Below, in pieces: positions 37,210-46,914 of a DNA stretch of 64,000 bases. Below the pieces are notes generated by a model. It was not told the origin of the DNA and made no database searches. It worked only from the letters and a program-made list of their open reading frames with translations. Both the position numbers and the translations under genes were made by a program. The stretch spans positions 62,001 to 126,000 of the forward strand of contig NZ_NNRK01000026.1 of assembly GCF_002252475.1 (NCBI RefSeq). The letters are read 5' to 3'. Every line of letters starts with the position of its first letter. The stretch's first letter is position 1. Origin of the DNA: Brucella rhizosphaerae (GTDB lineage Bacteria > Pseudomonadota > Alphaproteobacteria > Rhizobiales > Rhizobiaceae).

Positions 37210-37283
37210 AAATAGGGGGCGATACTGAAGGCGTTAGGCTCTATTCTTCTGGGCATCTGTTTTGATGCAGAAGGAGCTTACGC

Positions 37284-37754
37284 TTGCAGATCAGACCAGC
37301 ACGAGCCGATGATGTCGACCCTATCTGCGATGCGATAAGACGTTCGATTGCTGAGCTGTGTGTCGAGGATCACAAAGAGCGGGATGACATTCTCTCAGCC
37401 TGGCTTGCCAATAAGACGCCTGAAAATATTCACCACTGGATCACGGCACCGCTCCAGCTAACCGTGGTGGTGGAGATCGACGGCAATATTGCGGGGGTGG
37501 GGCAAGTCTCCAGCGGCGGGAAAATTCTGCTCAATTACGTGTCCCCCGATTTTCGCTTTCGTGGTGTGAGCAAGGCTGTCATGCTGGCTATGGAAGAACA
37601 TTTGCGCGAAATTGGCGTGACGGTTGCCCAGCTGGTGAGTACCGGCACGGCACGTCGCTTTTATCAGAATATGGGATATGTGCAGATTGGAGAGCCGCAG
37701 CTTTGGCGCGCTGGCCAATTATCTTATCCTATGGAAAAGCGGCTGGTGAACTGA
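37284..37754 (+). CDS. GNAT-family acetyltransferase (TTG start)
   Basis: 156-residue GNAT protein. It has the N-terminal IRPARADDVDPICDAIRRSI helix, VVEIDGNIAGVGQVSSGGKILLNYVSPDFRFRGVSKAVMLAMEEHL as motif A (R-F-R-G-V-S instead of the usual Q/R-x-x-G-x-G/A) and TGTARRFYQNMGY at the end. The start codon is TTG at 37284, supported by an AAGGAG site seven bases upstream and by the sequence reading straight into the GNAT N-terminus. Substrate unknown. Confidence 0.8.
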   Translation: MQIRPARADDVDPICDAIRRSIAELCVEDHKERDDILSAWLANKTPENIHHWITAPLQLTVVVEIDGNIAGVGQVSSGGKILLNYVSPDFRFRGVSKAVMLAMEEHLREIGVTVAQLVSTGTARRFYQNMGYVQIGEPQLWRAGQLSYPMEKRLVN

Positions 37755-37789
37755 GCGCGGCTTTCGTTAAGTCTGAATTGCTCAGACCT

Positions 37790-38539
37790 CTAGCCTTCAA
37801 ACCGTTGCCAGCCGCGTGGGCCCAAATGCTCCTGAGGCTTGAAGCGGACCTTATACTGCATCTTCTGTGAGCCTTCGACCCAATAGCCAAGATAGACATG
37901 AGGCAGGCCGGCAGCGCGTGCGCGCTGAATATGGTCGAGGATCATGAATGTGCCGAGAGAACGTTCGTGCATATGGGGCGAGAAGAACGAATAGACCATC
38001 GACAGGCCATCAGCCATCACATCGGTCAAGGCGACGGCGACAAGTTCACCATCACCTTTTGCGCTGATAAAGCTATCCGGCCCACGCCTGCGATATTCGA
38101 TGATCTGCGTGTTGACGTGCGTATCTTCCACCATCATCGCGTAATCGAGAACGGTCATATCGGACATGCCGCCGGAATGATGGCGGGCATCGAGATAATC
38201 GCGAAAGAGTGCGTATTGCTCGGTGCTCGGCTGCGCCTTGTGCTGGCGGCCAATCAGGTCACGATTGTGGTGCCAGACCCGACGCATGCTCCGGTTCATT
38301 TCGAACTCGCCCGTCAGGATACGGACCGAAACACATGCGCGGCACAATTCGCAAGCGGGCCGATAGGCGATGTTCTGAGAGCGGCGAAAGCCGCCTTGGG
38401 TCAGCAGATCATTGATCTCGCTGGCTTTATCGCCAACAAGATGCGTGAAAACTTTCCGCTCCAGCTGACCCTCAAGATAAGGGCAGGGCGATGGAGCCGT
38501 TAGAAAGAACTGCGGAGACTGTTGCGGTTGATGGGTCAT
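37790..38539 (-). CDS. bpt: Aspartate/glutamate leucyltransferase Bpt (N-end rule)
   Basis: 249-residue tRNA-dependent transferase that adds leucine from Leu-tRNA to N-terminal Asp or Glu of proteins, marking them for ClpS/ClpAP. It belongs to the arginyl-tRNA transferase (ATE) fold: N-terminal [24 protein letters not shown], cysteine cluster [13 protein letters not shown], and the GNAT-like C-terminus [27 protein letters not shown] and [20 protein letters not shown]. Length and motif layout fit the Bpt subfamily. Convergent with the GNAT gene. Confidence 0.92.
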   Translation of the reverse strand: MTHQPQQSPQFFLTAPSPCPYLEGQLERKVFTHLVGDKASEINDLLTQGGFRRSQNIAYRPACELCRACVSVRILTGEFEMNRSMRRVWHHNRDLIGRQHKAQPSTEQYALFRDYLDARHHSGGMSDMTVLDYAMMVEDTHVNTQIIEYRRRGPDSFISAKGDGELVAVALTDVMADGLSMVYSFFSPHMHERSLGTFMILDHIQRARAAGLPHVYLGYWVEGSQKMQYKVRFKPQEHLGPRGWQRFEG

Positions 38540-38600
38540 TCAATATCCACGAAACGGCAATACCGGAACCATCACGATATATACTGAGCCTAAAGATTGA

Positions 38601-38658
38601 GCCGGCTGCACAAAACGTCAATAGACATTCTGCACAGCCGGCCCTGAATTTTTTTGAT
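38601..38658. terminator. Large hairpin with T-run
   Basis: GCCGGCTG / CAGCCGGC inverted repeat with a long loop, followed by TGAATTTTTTTG on the plus strand. It lies between bpt and the RDD gene and could terminate the RDD transcript as a hairpin or act in the opposite direction. Confidence 0.4.
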
Positions 38659-38665
38659 GCTTGGT

Positions 38666-39136
38666 TTATCGATCCGAACGGATCACTGCGGTTCCAAGCA
38701 AAAGATCATGTGCTGCGCGCTTGCGGTCAGTTACCAGAGTGGCAAGCAGGATCAGCGGAGTAAGTACAACATTCAGGCCCCAGAACAGAACTGAGTGCAC
38801 GATTGCCAGCATCGGGTCGACCATGCCGCCCTCAAGACGTACCAGCTTGATATTCATCATCTGCATGCCCTTGGTGGCCTGCTGCGGGCCGCCTAACGTG
38901 CGCGATATGTAAAATAGCGCGACGACTGGGAACATGATGGCGTAAAGCGCCCATCCCAAAGAGAGCGTGATAATACCAAGAATAAAGATCACGATTGCGA
39001 CTGGAATGCAGAGCAAAAATACAATCACGTAATCGATGAGGAAAGCCATGATGCGGCGCGTGCGTACGCCTTCAAAAAAAGCGCGGCTTTCGTAACGCGG
39101 CCCCATTATTTCGCCGTGCAGAATATGGTCGGACAT
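38666..39136 (-). CDS. RDD-family membrane protein
   Basis: 156-residue inner-membrane protein of the RDD family. The diagnostic Arg-Asp-Asp region is RRIMAFLIDYVIVFLLCIPVAI (Arg and Asp in the first helix), and a final Asp appears in RKRAAHDLLLGTAVIRSD. Helices lie near residues 30-55, 55-80 and 105-130. RDD proteins have been linked to ion exchange or stress tolerance, but the function here is unknown. Between bpt and hemB, all on the minus strand. Confidence 0.87.
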   Translation of the reverse strand: MSDHILHGEIMGPRYESRAFFEGVRTRRIMAFLIDYVIVFLLCIPVAIVIFILGIITLSLGWALYAIMFPVVALFYISRTLGGPQQATKGMQMMNIKLVRLEGGMVDPMLAIVHSVLFWGLNVVLTPLILLATLVTDRKRAAHDLLLGTAVIRSDR

Positions 39137-39266
39137 TGTCCCTTCCAGTCATTAAAACGAGAAACGTACGGAAAAATAAAACCGCCCGCCGCTCCGCACT
39201 CTGCGGAACAGTTACCAAAGTGGTGAATGAAAAAGACTATTTCAAGGAAATAGCGATTTCTGGCGC

Positions 39267-40310
39267 TTAGCGCTCGCCCCGGAGCTTTTCAGCCACTTCC
39301 ATCGCAAAATAAGTCAGGATGCCGTCACAGCCAGCGCGTTTAAACGCGAGCAAGCTTTCCATCATGACTTTTTCTTCGTCGATCCAGCCGTTTATGCCGG
39401 CAGCTTTGATCATCGAATACTCGCCCGACACCTGATAGGCATAGGTCGGCAGGCGGAAAGTGTTTTTCAGACGATGGATAATATCGAGATAAGGCATGCC
39501 GGGCTTGACCATCAGCATGTCGGCGCCTTCGGCTACATCCTGTTCAGCTTCGCGCACTGCTTCATCGGGGTTTGCAGGATCAATGTAATAGGTCTTCTTA
39601 TCACCCTTAAGCAGACCGGAGGTGCCGATCGCATCACGATAAGGGCCATAGAAAGCGGAAGCGAACTTGGTCGCATAGGACATGATCGGTATGTGGTTAA
39701 AGCCATGTTCATCCAGGGCCTGACGGATCGCACCAATGCGGCCATCCATCATGTCGGAAGGAGCAATGACATCCGCACCCGCTTCAGCCTGAGCAAGCGC
39801 ACCCCGAACCACCATCGCCACCGACTCATCATTTATGATTTCGCCGTTGCGTAAAATGCCATCGTGACCATGGGTCGTGAATGGATCGAGTGCAGCATCG
39901 GTGATGATGCCGATTTCCGGCACTTCCTTCTTGATCGCACGAACAGCGCGATTGATCAGATTGTCCGGGCTTGCAACAAACGAGCCGTCTTCGGTTTTCA
40001 CTTCGGCCTTTTCTCGCGGGAAGGGCGCAATCGCCGGAATACCAAGCTTCGCAGCCTTCTCGGCCATGCGTACGGCCATGTCTACGGAATAGCGTTCCAC
40101 ACCGGGCATGGCATCAACGGGTTCGCTAACGCCGGTTCCATAGGTAAGGAAGAATGGCAGGATCAGATCGTTTACCGTCAGATGGGTTTCCTGCACCAGT
40201 CTTCGCGACCAATCGGCCTTGCGCATGCGGCGCAGGCGGCGGCCACCTGTCACGTCATCAACGTGACCTGAAATGTTGGCTGGAGAAATGTTGGATAAAC
40301 GATCAGTCAT
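39267..40310 (-). CDS. hemB: Delta-aminolevulinic acid dehydratase (porphobilinogen synthase)
   Basis: Condenses two ALA to porphobilinogen in haem synthesis. 347 residues. Schiff-base lysines in SYATKFASAFYGPYRDA and MLMVKPGMPYLDI. The metal site is the aspartate-rich, cysteine-free type (ITDAALDPFTTHGHDG), as in other rhizobial enzymes, where magnesium replaces active-site zinc. The ATG at 40310 is used; a GTG two codons upstream also opens the frame. Independent of bpt and RDD by spacing, though all are minus-strand genes. Confidence 0.96.
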   Translation of the reverse strand: MTDRLSNISPANISGHVDDVTGGRRLRRMRKADWSRRLVQETHLTVNDLILPFFLTYGTGVSEPVDAMPGVERYSVDMAVRMAEKAAKLGIPAIAPFPREKAEVKTEDGSFVASPDNLINRAVRAIKKEVPEIGIITDAALDPFTTHGHDGILRNGEIINDESVAMVVRGALAQAEAGADVIAPSDMMDGRIGAIRQALDEHGFNHIPIMSYATKFASAFYGPYRDAIGTSGLLKGDKKTYYIDPANPDEAVREAEQDVAEGADMLMVKPGMPYLDIIHRLKNTFRLPTYAYQVSGEYSMIKAAGINGWIDEEKVMMESLLAFKRAGCDGILTYFAMEVAEKLRGER

Positions 40311-40452
40311 GGACACGTTCCCGAGAGAAGAAAGCTTGGGAATCTAACGGTTCGGAAGCTTGTTATCAGATGTGGACGGTTTATCACGGGAAAAGCGCCT
40401 AAACCAAGCACAATGGCCTGTGCAGGATTGACGCGGGGCTTCTCACTTTCTA

Positions 40453-40567
40453 CCCATTAAAACATTTCCAGCAAAGGTGCGTAGCGGTTTTGCGTAGGAC
40501 AATGCGCAAGAAGGAATGATCAGAGTGGTTTCAACGATTCAGTCTTAACTGGAACCGCACTAATCAA
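40453..40567. repeat. Degenerate RIME-like repeat
   Basis: Contains ATTTCCAGCAAAGGTGCGTAG and a later AGTGGTT / GAACCGCACT pairing, similar in layout to the copy after parC but decayed. It lies just before the acyl-CoA hydrolase start. Confidence 0.4.
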
Positions 40568-40582
40568 ACGGGAGATGATGAC

Positions 40583-41632
40583 ATGCAGATTGACTTCGGT
40601 GGTGGCAGCGAAATCGGCTTTGAGCGCAAGGGCAAGGCAGGAATCGTCACGCTGACGCGCGTATCTGCGCTCAATGCGCTCACGCATAATATGATTCTTG
40701 CGCTCGACCGCGCCCTTCAGGCCTGGGAAACAGACCCGGACGTTGCCTGCGTGATTCTTGAAGGTGAGGGTCGCGCCTTCTGTGCCGGTGGCGATGTGGT
40801 GGCAGCCTACAAAGCCGGGCAGGAGGGTACGCCCGCTTTTGATTTTTTCCGCGATGAATACCGCCTCAATGCGCGTATCGGACGTTTTCCGAAGCCCTAT
40901 ATTTCGTTGTTGAACGGTATTGTAATGGGCGGTGGCGCAGGCATTTCGGTGCATGGTTCGCATCGTATCGTGACTGAAAGCACGCTTTTCGCAATGCCGG
41001 AAACCGGAATTGGCTTTTTTCCGGATGTGGGTGGAAGCGCCTTCCTTCCGCATCTGCATGACAATTTTGGATATTATCTGGCGCTGACCGGAAACCGTAT
41101 TCGCTGGGGGGATTGCCTGCAAAGCGGTATCGCCACCCATGCTATTGCTGTTAATGACCTTGATGATCTTCGTGATGATCTGATAGCGACGGCCGACGTT
41201 GACGCGGCATTGGCGCGTTGTCAGTATCCGGATTTTGAAACGCCTGTGGAAACTCGACAATTGATTGAGGCAAGCTTTGCACATGCAACACTTGCTGAAT
41301 GTGTCGCAGCACTTGAAAAGTCAGCCGCGGGTGGCAGCAAGCCTGCGACCGATATTCTGACTGTTCTCGCAACCCGTTCTCCTACAAGTGTCGCGGTCTC
41401 GTTTCGCCAGATTGCGGATGGTCGGGCGCTTGATCTGGATGATTGTATGCGGATGGAGTATCGCATTGCATCGCGTATGCTTGAGGCACATGATTTCTAC
41501 GAAGGCGTGCGGGCCGTCCTTATCGACAAGGATGGAGCTCCTGCCTGGAACCCTGCTTCAATCGAAGATGTGAAACCGGAATTGGTGAATGCGTATTTTG
41601 CAAATCTTGGCGAGAGGGAACTGAGCTTTTGA
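40583..41632 (+). CDS. Enoyl-CoA hydratase/isomerase family protein, probable 3-hydroxyisobutyryl-CoA hydrolase
   Basis: 349-residue crotonase-fold enzyme of the 3-hydroxyisobutyryl-CoA hydrolase subgroup (valine breakdown). Oxyanion-hole segments: EGEGRAFCAGGDVVA and GIVMGGGAGISVHGSHRIVTE; the catalytic Glu lies in MPETGIGFFPDVGGS, and the longer C-terminal domain (about residues 230-349) with VRAVLIDKDGAPAWNP distinguishes it from simple enoyl-CoA hydratases. ATG at 40583 follows a GGGAGATGATG-type site. Overlaps the following membrane-protein start by one base (TGATG). Confidence 0.9.
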   Translation: MQIDFGGGSEIGFERKGKAGIVTLTRVSALNALTHNMILALDRALQAWETDPDVACVILEGEGRAFCAGGDVVAAYKAGQEGTPAFDFFRDEYRLNARIGRFPKPYISLLNGIVMGGGAGISVHGSHRIVTESTLFAMPETGIGFFPDVGGSAFLPHLHDNFGYYLALTGNRIRWGDCLQSGIATHAIAVNDLDDLRDDLIATADVDAALARCQYPDFETPVETRQLIEASFAHATLAECVAALEKSAAGGSKPATDILTVLATRSPTSVAVSFRQIADGRALDLDDCMRMEYRIASRMLEAHDFYEGVRAVLIDKDGAPAWNPASIEDVKPELVNAYFANLGERELSF

Positions 41633-42078
41633 TGCGTCAGGATGAACTGCACCAGCATATACAGCCCACTGGCGCTGAATGGTCTTTTGTCTGGTTCATG
41701 CGGATGATCGCCTTGGCTGCTCTGGCCAGTGGTGTTTTCTACTGGATAAAGCTGATCGGTATTCAGCCGGGACTGCTGTGGCGCTTCGATCTCATGCCAT
41801 GGCAGTGGCAAACGGCATCCGTGGCACTTGCTCTTCTCATGCCGGTTGCAGCAACTGGCCTATGGATGCGCGCGCCATGGGGGGCTGTATTGTGGTTTGT
41901 TGCGGCAATTGGTGAAATCGCCATCTATTCCGTCTTTGCGCGCCACTTCGAATACAAGCCGATTACCGTTGGCTTTAATGCGGTTTGTATTCTTATCTAT
42001 ATCATTTTTCGCGTTGTGCTTTTCCTAGAGAAAAGACGGCTGTCACGCTTGGGACCACGCATGGGAATGGCCAGCTGA
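41632..42078 (+). CDS. Four-helix membrane protein (DUF6163-like)
   Basis: 148-residue integral membrane protein with four hydrophobic segments (about 25-45, 60-80, 85-105, 115-135) and a charged C-tail (EKRRLSRLGPRMG). The WxWxPW motif lies between helices (WRFDLMPWQWQTA). It resembles the DUF6163 group of Hyphomicrobiales, recalled rather than searched. Coupled to the upstream hydrolase by a one-base TGATG overlap, so probably cotranscribed, but no functional link is evident. Confidence 0.7.
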   Translation: MRQDELHQHIQPTGAEWSFVWFMRMIALAALASGVFYWIKLIGIQPGLLWRFDLMPWQWQTASVALALLMPVAATGLWMRAPWGAVLWFVAAIGEIAIYSVFARHFEYKPITVGFNAVCILIYIIFRVVLFLEKRRLSRLGPRMGMAS

Positions 42079-42436
42079 AATAACGGCCTCGTGGTCCGAT
42101 TCCGACATTTGAACCCATCAATGACAAGCGTTGAGCAAATGTCGAAATCTGAATGACCACTAGCAAGTGTATGAATCCAGTGGATTTTTCGAGTTTTACT
42201 TTTGAAACAGCATGTATGTCAGTCGGGCATCAAACGTCAAATTCAACCCACTAGTAATAGAACATTAAGCCTGAAACTGCATTTCCCTTGGTAAGCTGCT
42301 GTTAAGGCTGACTTTTAATTCGAATTTTATGCATCTCGCCTAAAGTCCTCTCATGAACGGTGAGAAAATACACCGCATAAAACAGGACAAAGAGAGCGGC
42401 CTCATGAAAGGTTGCTCCGACAGAGAGGCAAAAGAA
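42079..42436. other. Upstream region of ldtR
   Basis: 358 bases between the membrane protein and ldtR: first the inverted 164-bp repeat, then about 180 bases of upstream DNA rich in TTAA and AATT that should hold the ldtR promoter. Two earlier in-frame ATGs of the ldtR frame (42353 and 42404) lie here without good ribosome-binding sites. Confidence 0.45.
42091..42254 (-). repeat. 164-bp double-palindrome repeat, copy B (inverted)
   Basis: Reverse complement matches the element at 29777-29940 over its full 164 bases, at an estimated 75-80% identity, including both palindromes and the ends CTAGTGG and GGACCAC. It starts 12 bases after the membrane-protein stop and lies upstream of ldtR. Changes often fall on both sides of a stem, suggesting that pairing is preserved. 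Confidence 0.75.
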
Positions 42437-42952
42437 ATGATCAATGCACAGCACAGAATGGATGCATCTGCTCCGCTTTTGAATCCCGAAGCCGCCCTGC
42501 GCACGCTTTATCTCGAAGCTCTGCAGCTGGTTGAGCGTCTACATCGCCGCCTGCTTGATGTCATCAAGGATGAGTTCGACCGCAATGGCCGCAGCGATAT
42601 CAATGCAACGCAGGCGCTGCTCCTGTTCAATATCGGCAATTCAGAATTGACGGCGGGCGAGTTGCGTTCGCGCGGTTATTACCTGGGCTCGAACGTCTCT
42701 TATAATCTCAAAAAGCTGGTCGAGATGGGCTTTATTCATCATGAACGCTCCAGCACTGACCGTCGTTCGGTCCGTGTGAGCCTGACCGATAAGGGAAATG
42801 AGATCGCTGATCAGGTACAGGCTCTTTATCAGCGCCATATCGCTTCCATTGAGCAGGTCGGCGGTATTCAGGTGGAAGAATTTACCGCAATGAACCGTTC
42901 GCTTCAGCGTCTGGATCGTTTCTGGAACGACAGCATCGCTTACAGGCTCTAA
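42437..42952 (+). CDS. ldtR: MarR-family regulator LdtR
   Basis: 171-residue MarR-type winged-helix regulator resembling LdtR, which controls L,D-transpeptidase genes and stress response in Liberibacter and rhizobia. Helical N-terminus (LNPEAALRTLYLEALQLVERLHRRLL), recognition helix in SRGYYLGSNVSYNLKKLVEMGF and wing with RSSTDRRSVRVSLTDKG. GAGAGG precedes the ATG at 42437, which gives the known family length; the frame is open 28 codons further up. An ldtP-like L,D-transpeptidase follows downstream, the expected target. Confidence 0.9.
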   Translation: MINAQHRMDASAPLLNPEAALRTLYLEALQLVERLHRRLLDVIKDEFDRNGRSDINATQALLLFNIGNSELTAGELRSRGYYLGSNVSYNLKKLVEMGFIHHERSSTDRRSVRVSLTDKGNEIADQVQALYQRHIASIEQVGGIQVEEFTAMNRSLQRLDRFWNDSIAYRL

Positions 42953-43228
42953 TTGCTCTCAGTATTTCCAGCCAAAGCGCGATGCTCGTTTGAAACTTAA
43001 CTGGCGCTGCTTCAAAAGGTTGTTGCAGAACGGTCACAATTGGCGCGATATATGCGGTGAACTCCATGATTGCGAGCTATTTAAGCAAGTCCTGACTTGA
43101 AATCCGGGCTCCGCGACATGAATAAGCCATAAAAATCGACATAAGCGAATATATACAGCGCATTATTTAGAGCTATCTGCAGATGCGACGCATCTGAGCG
43201 CAACCGGTTAGCCTTTGGGACCAAAACA

Positions 43229-44533
43229 ATGACCAAAACCGACAAGAATGCCGAAGCTTTCAATGTAGGTCGTCGCAGCTTTCTGCGTGGTGCAGCAACT
43301 GCCGGTCTTACCGTCGCTGCCTCCGCAATGGTTCCAGCAGCCTTTGCTCAGCAGCAGGCTTTGAATGATATTCTTGCCGCACCGCGCCGTGGCAACTGGG
43401 ATGACCAGTTTGATGCCCGCGCGACAGGTGGTCAGAAAGTTGCAACCAATCAACCGGTTCTCAGCCAGCAGACGGTTGGTAATGTTCAGTCTGCGATTGC
43501 TCAGTATACCGATATTGCAGGTCGTGGAGGCTGGCCATCAGTTCCCGGTAATGCAAAATTGCAACTAGGTGTGAATGCACCGTCCGTACAGGCTTTGCGT
43601 CAGCGCCTTATCGTTTCCGGCGACCTTCCGCGTGAAGCAGGCGTTTCGGGCGCGTTCGACACCTATGTCGATGCAGCCGTGAAGCGCTTCCAATCGCGTC
43701 ATGGCTTGCCAGCCGATGGCGTTATGGGTCAGTTTACCTATGCGGCGATGAATGTGGACGCCAATACGCGTCTTGGACAGCTGCAAACCAACCTTCAGCG
43801 CCTGTCAGGCATGGCTGCTGCCAGTCAGTCTGAGCAGCGCTTTGTGATGGTCAATATTCCGGCTGCCCGTATCGAGGCAGTAGAAAGCGGCAACGTCGCA
43901 CAGCGCCACACCGCAGTTGTCGGTAAGATCGACCGTCAGACGCCTATTCTCGAATCCAAGATTCACGAAGTCATTCTCAATCCTTACTGGACCGCGCCGA
44001 AGTCGATCATCCAGAAGGATATTATTCCGCTGATGCGGAAAAACCCACAATATCTGGCAAACAACAAGATCCGCCTTTACAACGCGCAGGGTCAGGAAGT
44101 TCCGCCGGAAAGCGTTGACTGGAACACGGATGATGCAGTCAAGCTGATGTTCCGCCAGGATCCGGGCAAGATCAACGCGATGTCGTCGACGAAGATCAAT
44201 TTCCACAATCAGCATGCGGTCTATATGCATGACACACCGCAGCAGAGCTATTTCAACAAGCTCATGCGCTTCGATTCGTCGGGTTGCGTCCGCGTACAGA
44301 ATGTTCGTGACCTGGATGTCTGGCTGTTGAAGAACACTGCGGGCTGGGATCGCCAGAATATCGAAAACACCATTAAATCAGGCGTTAATACACCGATCCA
44401 GGTGGTTGATCCTGTGCCGTTGCATTTCGTCTATGTCACTGCCTGGTCAACAGGTGATGGAGTGGTGCAGTTCCGCGACGATATCTACAAGATGGATGGC
44501 GCGACCGCATTGGCGCTCGGCACCGATACCTGA
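43229..44533 (+). CDS. ldtP: L,D-transpeptidase, Tat-exported, with peptidoglycan-binding domain
   Basis: 434-residue cell-wall cross-linking enzyme. Twin-arginine signal NVGRRSFLRGAATAGLTVAA, then a linker, a peptidoglycan-binding domain (about residues 115-185, PSVQALRQRLIVSGD ... VDAAVKRFQSRHGLPADGVMG) and a YkuD catalytic domain (about 205-385) with VYMHDTP and the active-site cysteine in SSGCVRVQNVRDL. It forms 3-3 cross-links or attaches proteins to peptidoglycan. It lies 276 bases downstream of ldtR and is likely regulated by it. A terminator follows. Confidence 0.93.
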   Translation: MTKTDKNAEAFNVGRRSFLRGAATAGLTVAASAMVPAAFAQQQALNDILAAPRRGNWDDQFDARATGGQKVATNQPVLSQQTVGNVQSAIAQYTDIAGRGGWPSVPGNAKLQLGVNAPSVQALRQRLIVSGDLPREAGVSGAFDTYVDAAVKRFQSRHGLPADGVMGQFTYAAMNVDANTRLGQLQTNLQRLSGMAAASQSEQRFVMVNIPAARIEAVESGNVAQRHTAVVGKIDRQTPILESKIHEVILNPYWTAPKSIIQKDIIPLMRKNPQYLANNKIRLYNAQGQEVPPESVDWNTDDAVKLMFRQDPGKINAMSSTKINFHNQHAVYMHDTPQQSYFNKLMRFDSSGCVRVQNVRDLDVWLLKNTAGWDRQNIENTIKSGVNTPIQVVDPVPLHFVYVTAWSTGDGVVQFRDDIYKMDGATALALGTDT

Positions 44534-44549
44534 TCTGAATTCATGCTTT

Positions 44550-44585
44550 AAAAGCCGTCTGGACCCGTTCCAGACGGCTTTTTTT
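44550..44585 (+). terminator. Terminator of ldtP
   Basis: AAAAGCCGTCTGGA / TCCAGACGGCTTTT perfect stem with a CCCGT loop and TTTTTTT tail, 17 bases after the stop. Confidence 0.93.
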
Positions 44586-44595
44586 GTTTGTGGAC

Positions 44596-44645
44596 ATTCA
44601 AGCGCATCTCGAAAAAGCGGGAACAGCTTTTCCGTAAAAAGACAT
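44596..44645. repeat. Partial RIME-like repeat
   Basis: Only the first palindrome is recognisable: GCGCATCTCGAAAAAGCGGG followed by an AACAGCTTTTCCG segment. The second palindrome is missing. Confidence 0.35.
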
Positions 44646-44827
44646 ACGCAAAATTAAAAACAGAACGAGTGATTACGGCAGGTTGGCTCCTGAAACGCTC
44701 TTTGGCTACGTCATGCCGCATTTTGGAACATGCTTTTCGCTTAAGCGCCATTGGCCTTGCCAATCGAAGTGTGATAATGCGCCTCATCTCATATAGCTAT
44801 GACCGGCTAAACCGGAGGGTGTGAAAC

Positions 44828-46144
<1,317 letters not shown>

Positions 46145-46161
46145 TCATTCACAAATTGCTG

Positions 46162-46195
46162 AAGCCCCGCTCAACCTTGTTGAGCGGGGCTTTTT
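46162..46195 (+). terminator. Terminator of glyA
   Basis: AAGCCCCGCTCAA / TTGAGCGGGGCTTTTT stem with a short loop, 18 bases after the stop. Confidence 0.93.
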
Positions 46196-46322
46196 CGTTT
46201 CTGTGACGATTATGCAGCTTTGTGGGGATGCGCTATGATCGGCAGGAATCAGTCTGTCTACAGCATCGGCCCAAAAGTCGGATTTGGTTTTTGGAAAGCA
46301 CGATGCGTAGATCCAATAGTTT

Positions 46323-46362
46323 AGAGCGTCCTTTGTGCGCCCAAGAGGGTGCACGGCGCTCT
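46323..46362. repeat. Short palindromic repeat unit (RIME-like variant)
   Basis: AGAGCG ... GTGCGCCC AAGA GGGTGCAC ... CGCTCT: a self-complementary 40-base unit between glyA and nrdR. The AGAGCG/CGCTCT ends match those of the other RIME-like copies, but the core differs. Confidence 0.5.
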
Positions 46363-46436
46363 GATGCATGTCTCAGGCCCAAGTACGCAGCCGTTTTGCG
46401 ATTGCGACATGTGTAATAGTAAGTTGAAAGAGTGCC

Positions 46437-46913
46437 ATGCGTTGTCCTTATTGCCAATTTGAAGACACTCAAGTGAAAGATTCCCGACCGGCGGAAGACG
46501 GTGCGGTTATTCGCAGGCGTCGCGTCTGTTCGGTTTGTGGTGGGCGATTTACGACCTTTGAACGCGTGCAGCTGCGTGATCTGATGGTCGTCAAAAAAAG
46601 CGGTCGCCGTGTTCCTTTTGATCGCAACAAGCTTACCCGCTCCATTGATGTGGCTTTGCGCAAGCGTGATGTGGATATTGAACGCATCGAACGCGCTATT
46701 TCCGGTATCGTGCGGCAGCTTGAGAGTTCTGGCGAGGCGGAAGTGACGTCGGATGAAATTGGCCGGCTGGCGATGGACGCGCTTAAGGGCGTCGACGATA
46801 TTGCCTATATCCGCTTTGCTTCGGTTTATCGTAACTTCAGCAAGGCCGTTGATTTCCACAATGTGATTGATGAACTGACAACGATCGAGAATGAACGCGA
46901 TCCGGACGCATAA
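46437..46913 (+). CDS. nrdR: Transcriptional repressor NrdR
   Basis: 158-residue regulator of ribonucleotide reductase genes. N-terminal zinc ribbon with CPYC (residues 3-6) and CSVC (about 31-34), then the ATP-cone domain (about 49-139) starting [20 protein letters not shown], and a C-terminal acidic tail. First gene of nrdR-ribD-ribE-ribH-nusB; ribD starts one base after the stop. The linkage of NrdR to flavin genes is widespread among alphaproteobacteria. Confidence 0.97.
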   Translation: MRCPYCQFEDTQVKDSRPAEDGAVIRRRRVCSVCGGRFTTFERVQLRDLMVVKKSGRRVPFDRNKLTRSIDVALRKRDVDIERIERAISGIVRQLESSGEAEVTSDEIGRLAMDALKGVDDIAYIRFASVYRNFSKAVDFHNVIDELTTIENERDPDA

Positions 46914-46914
46914 T

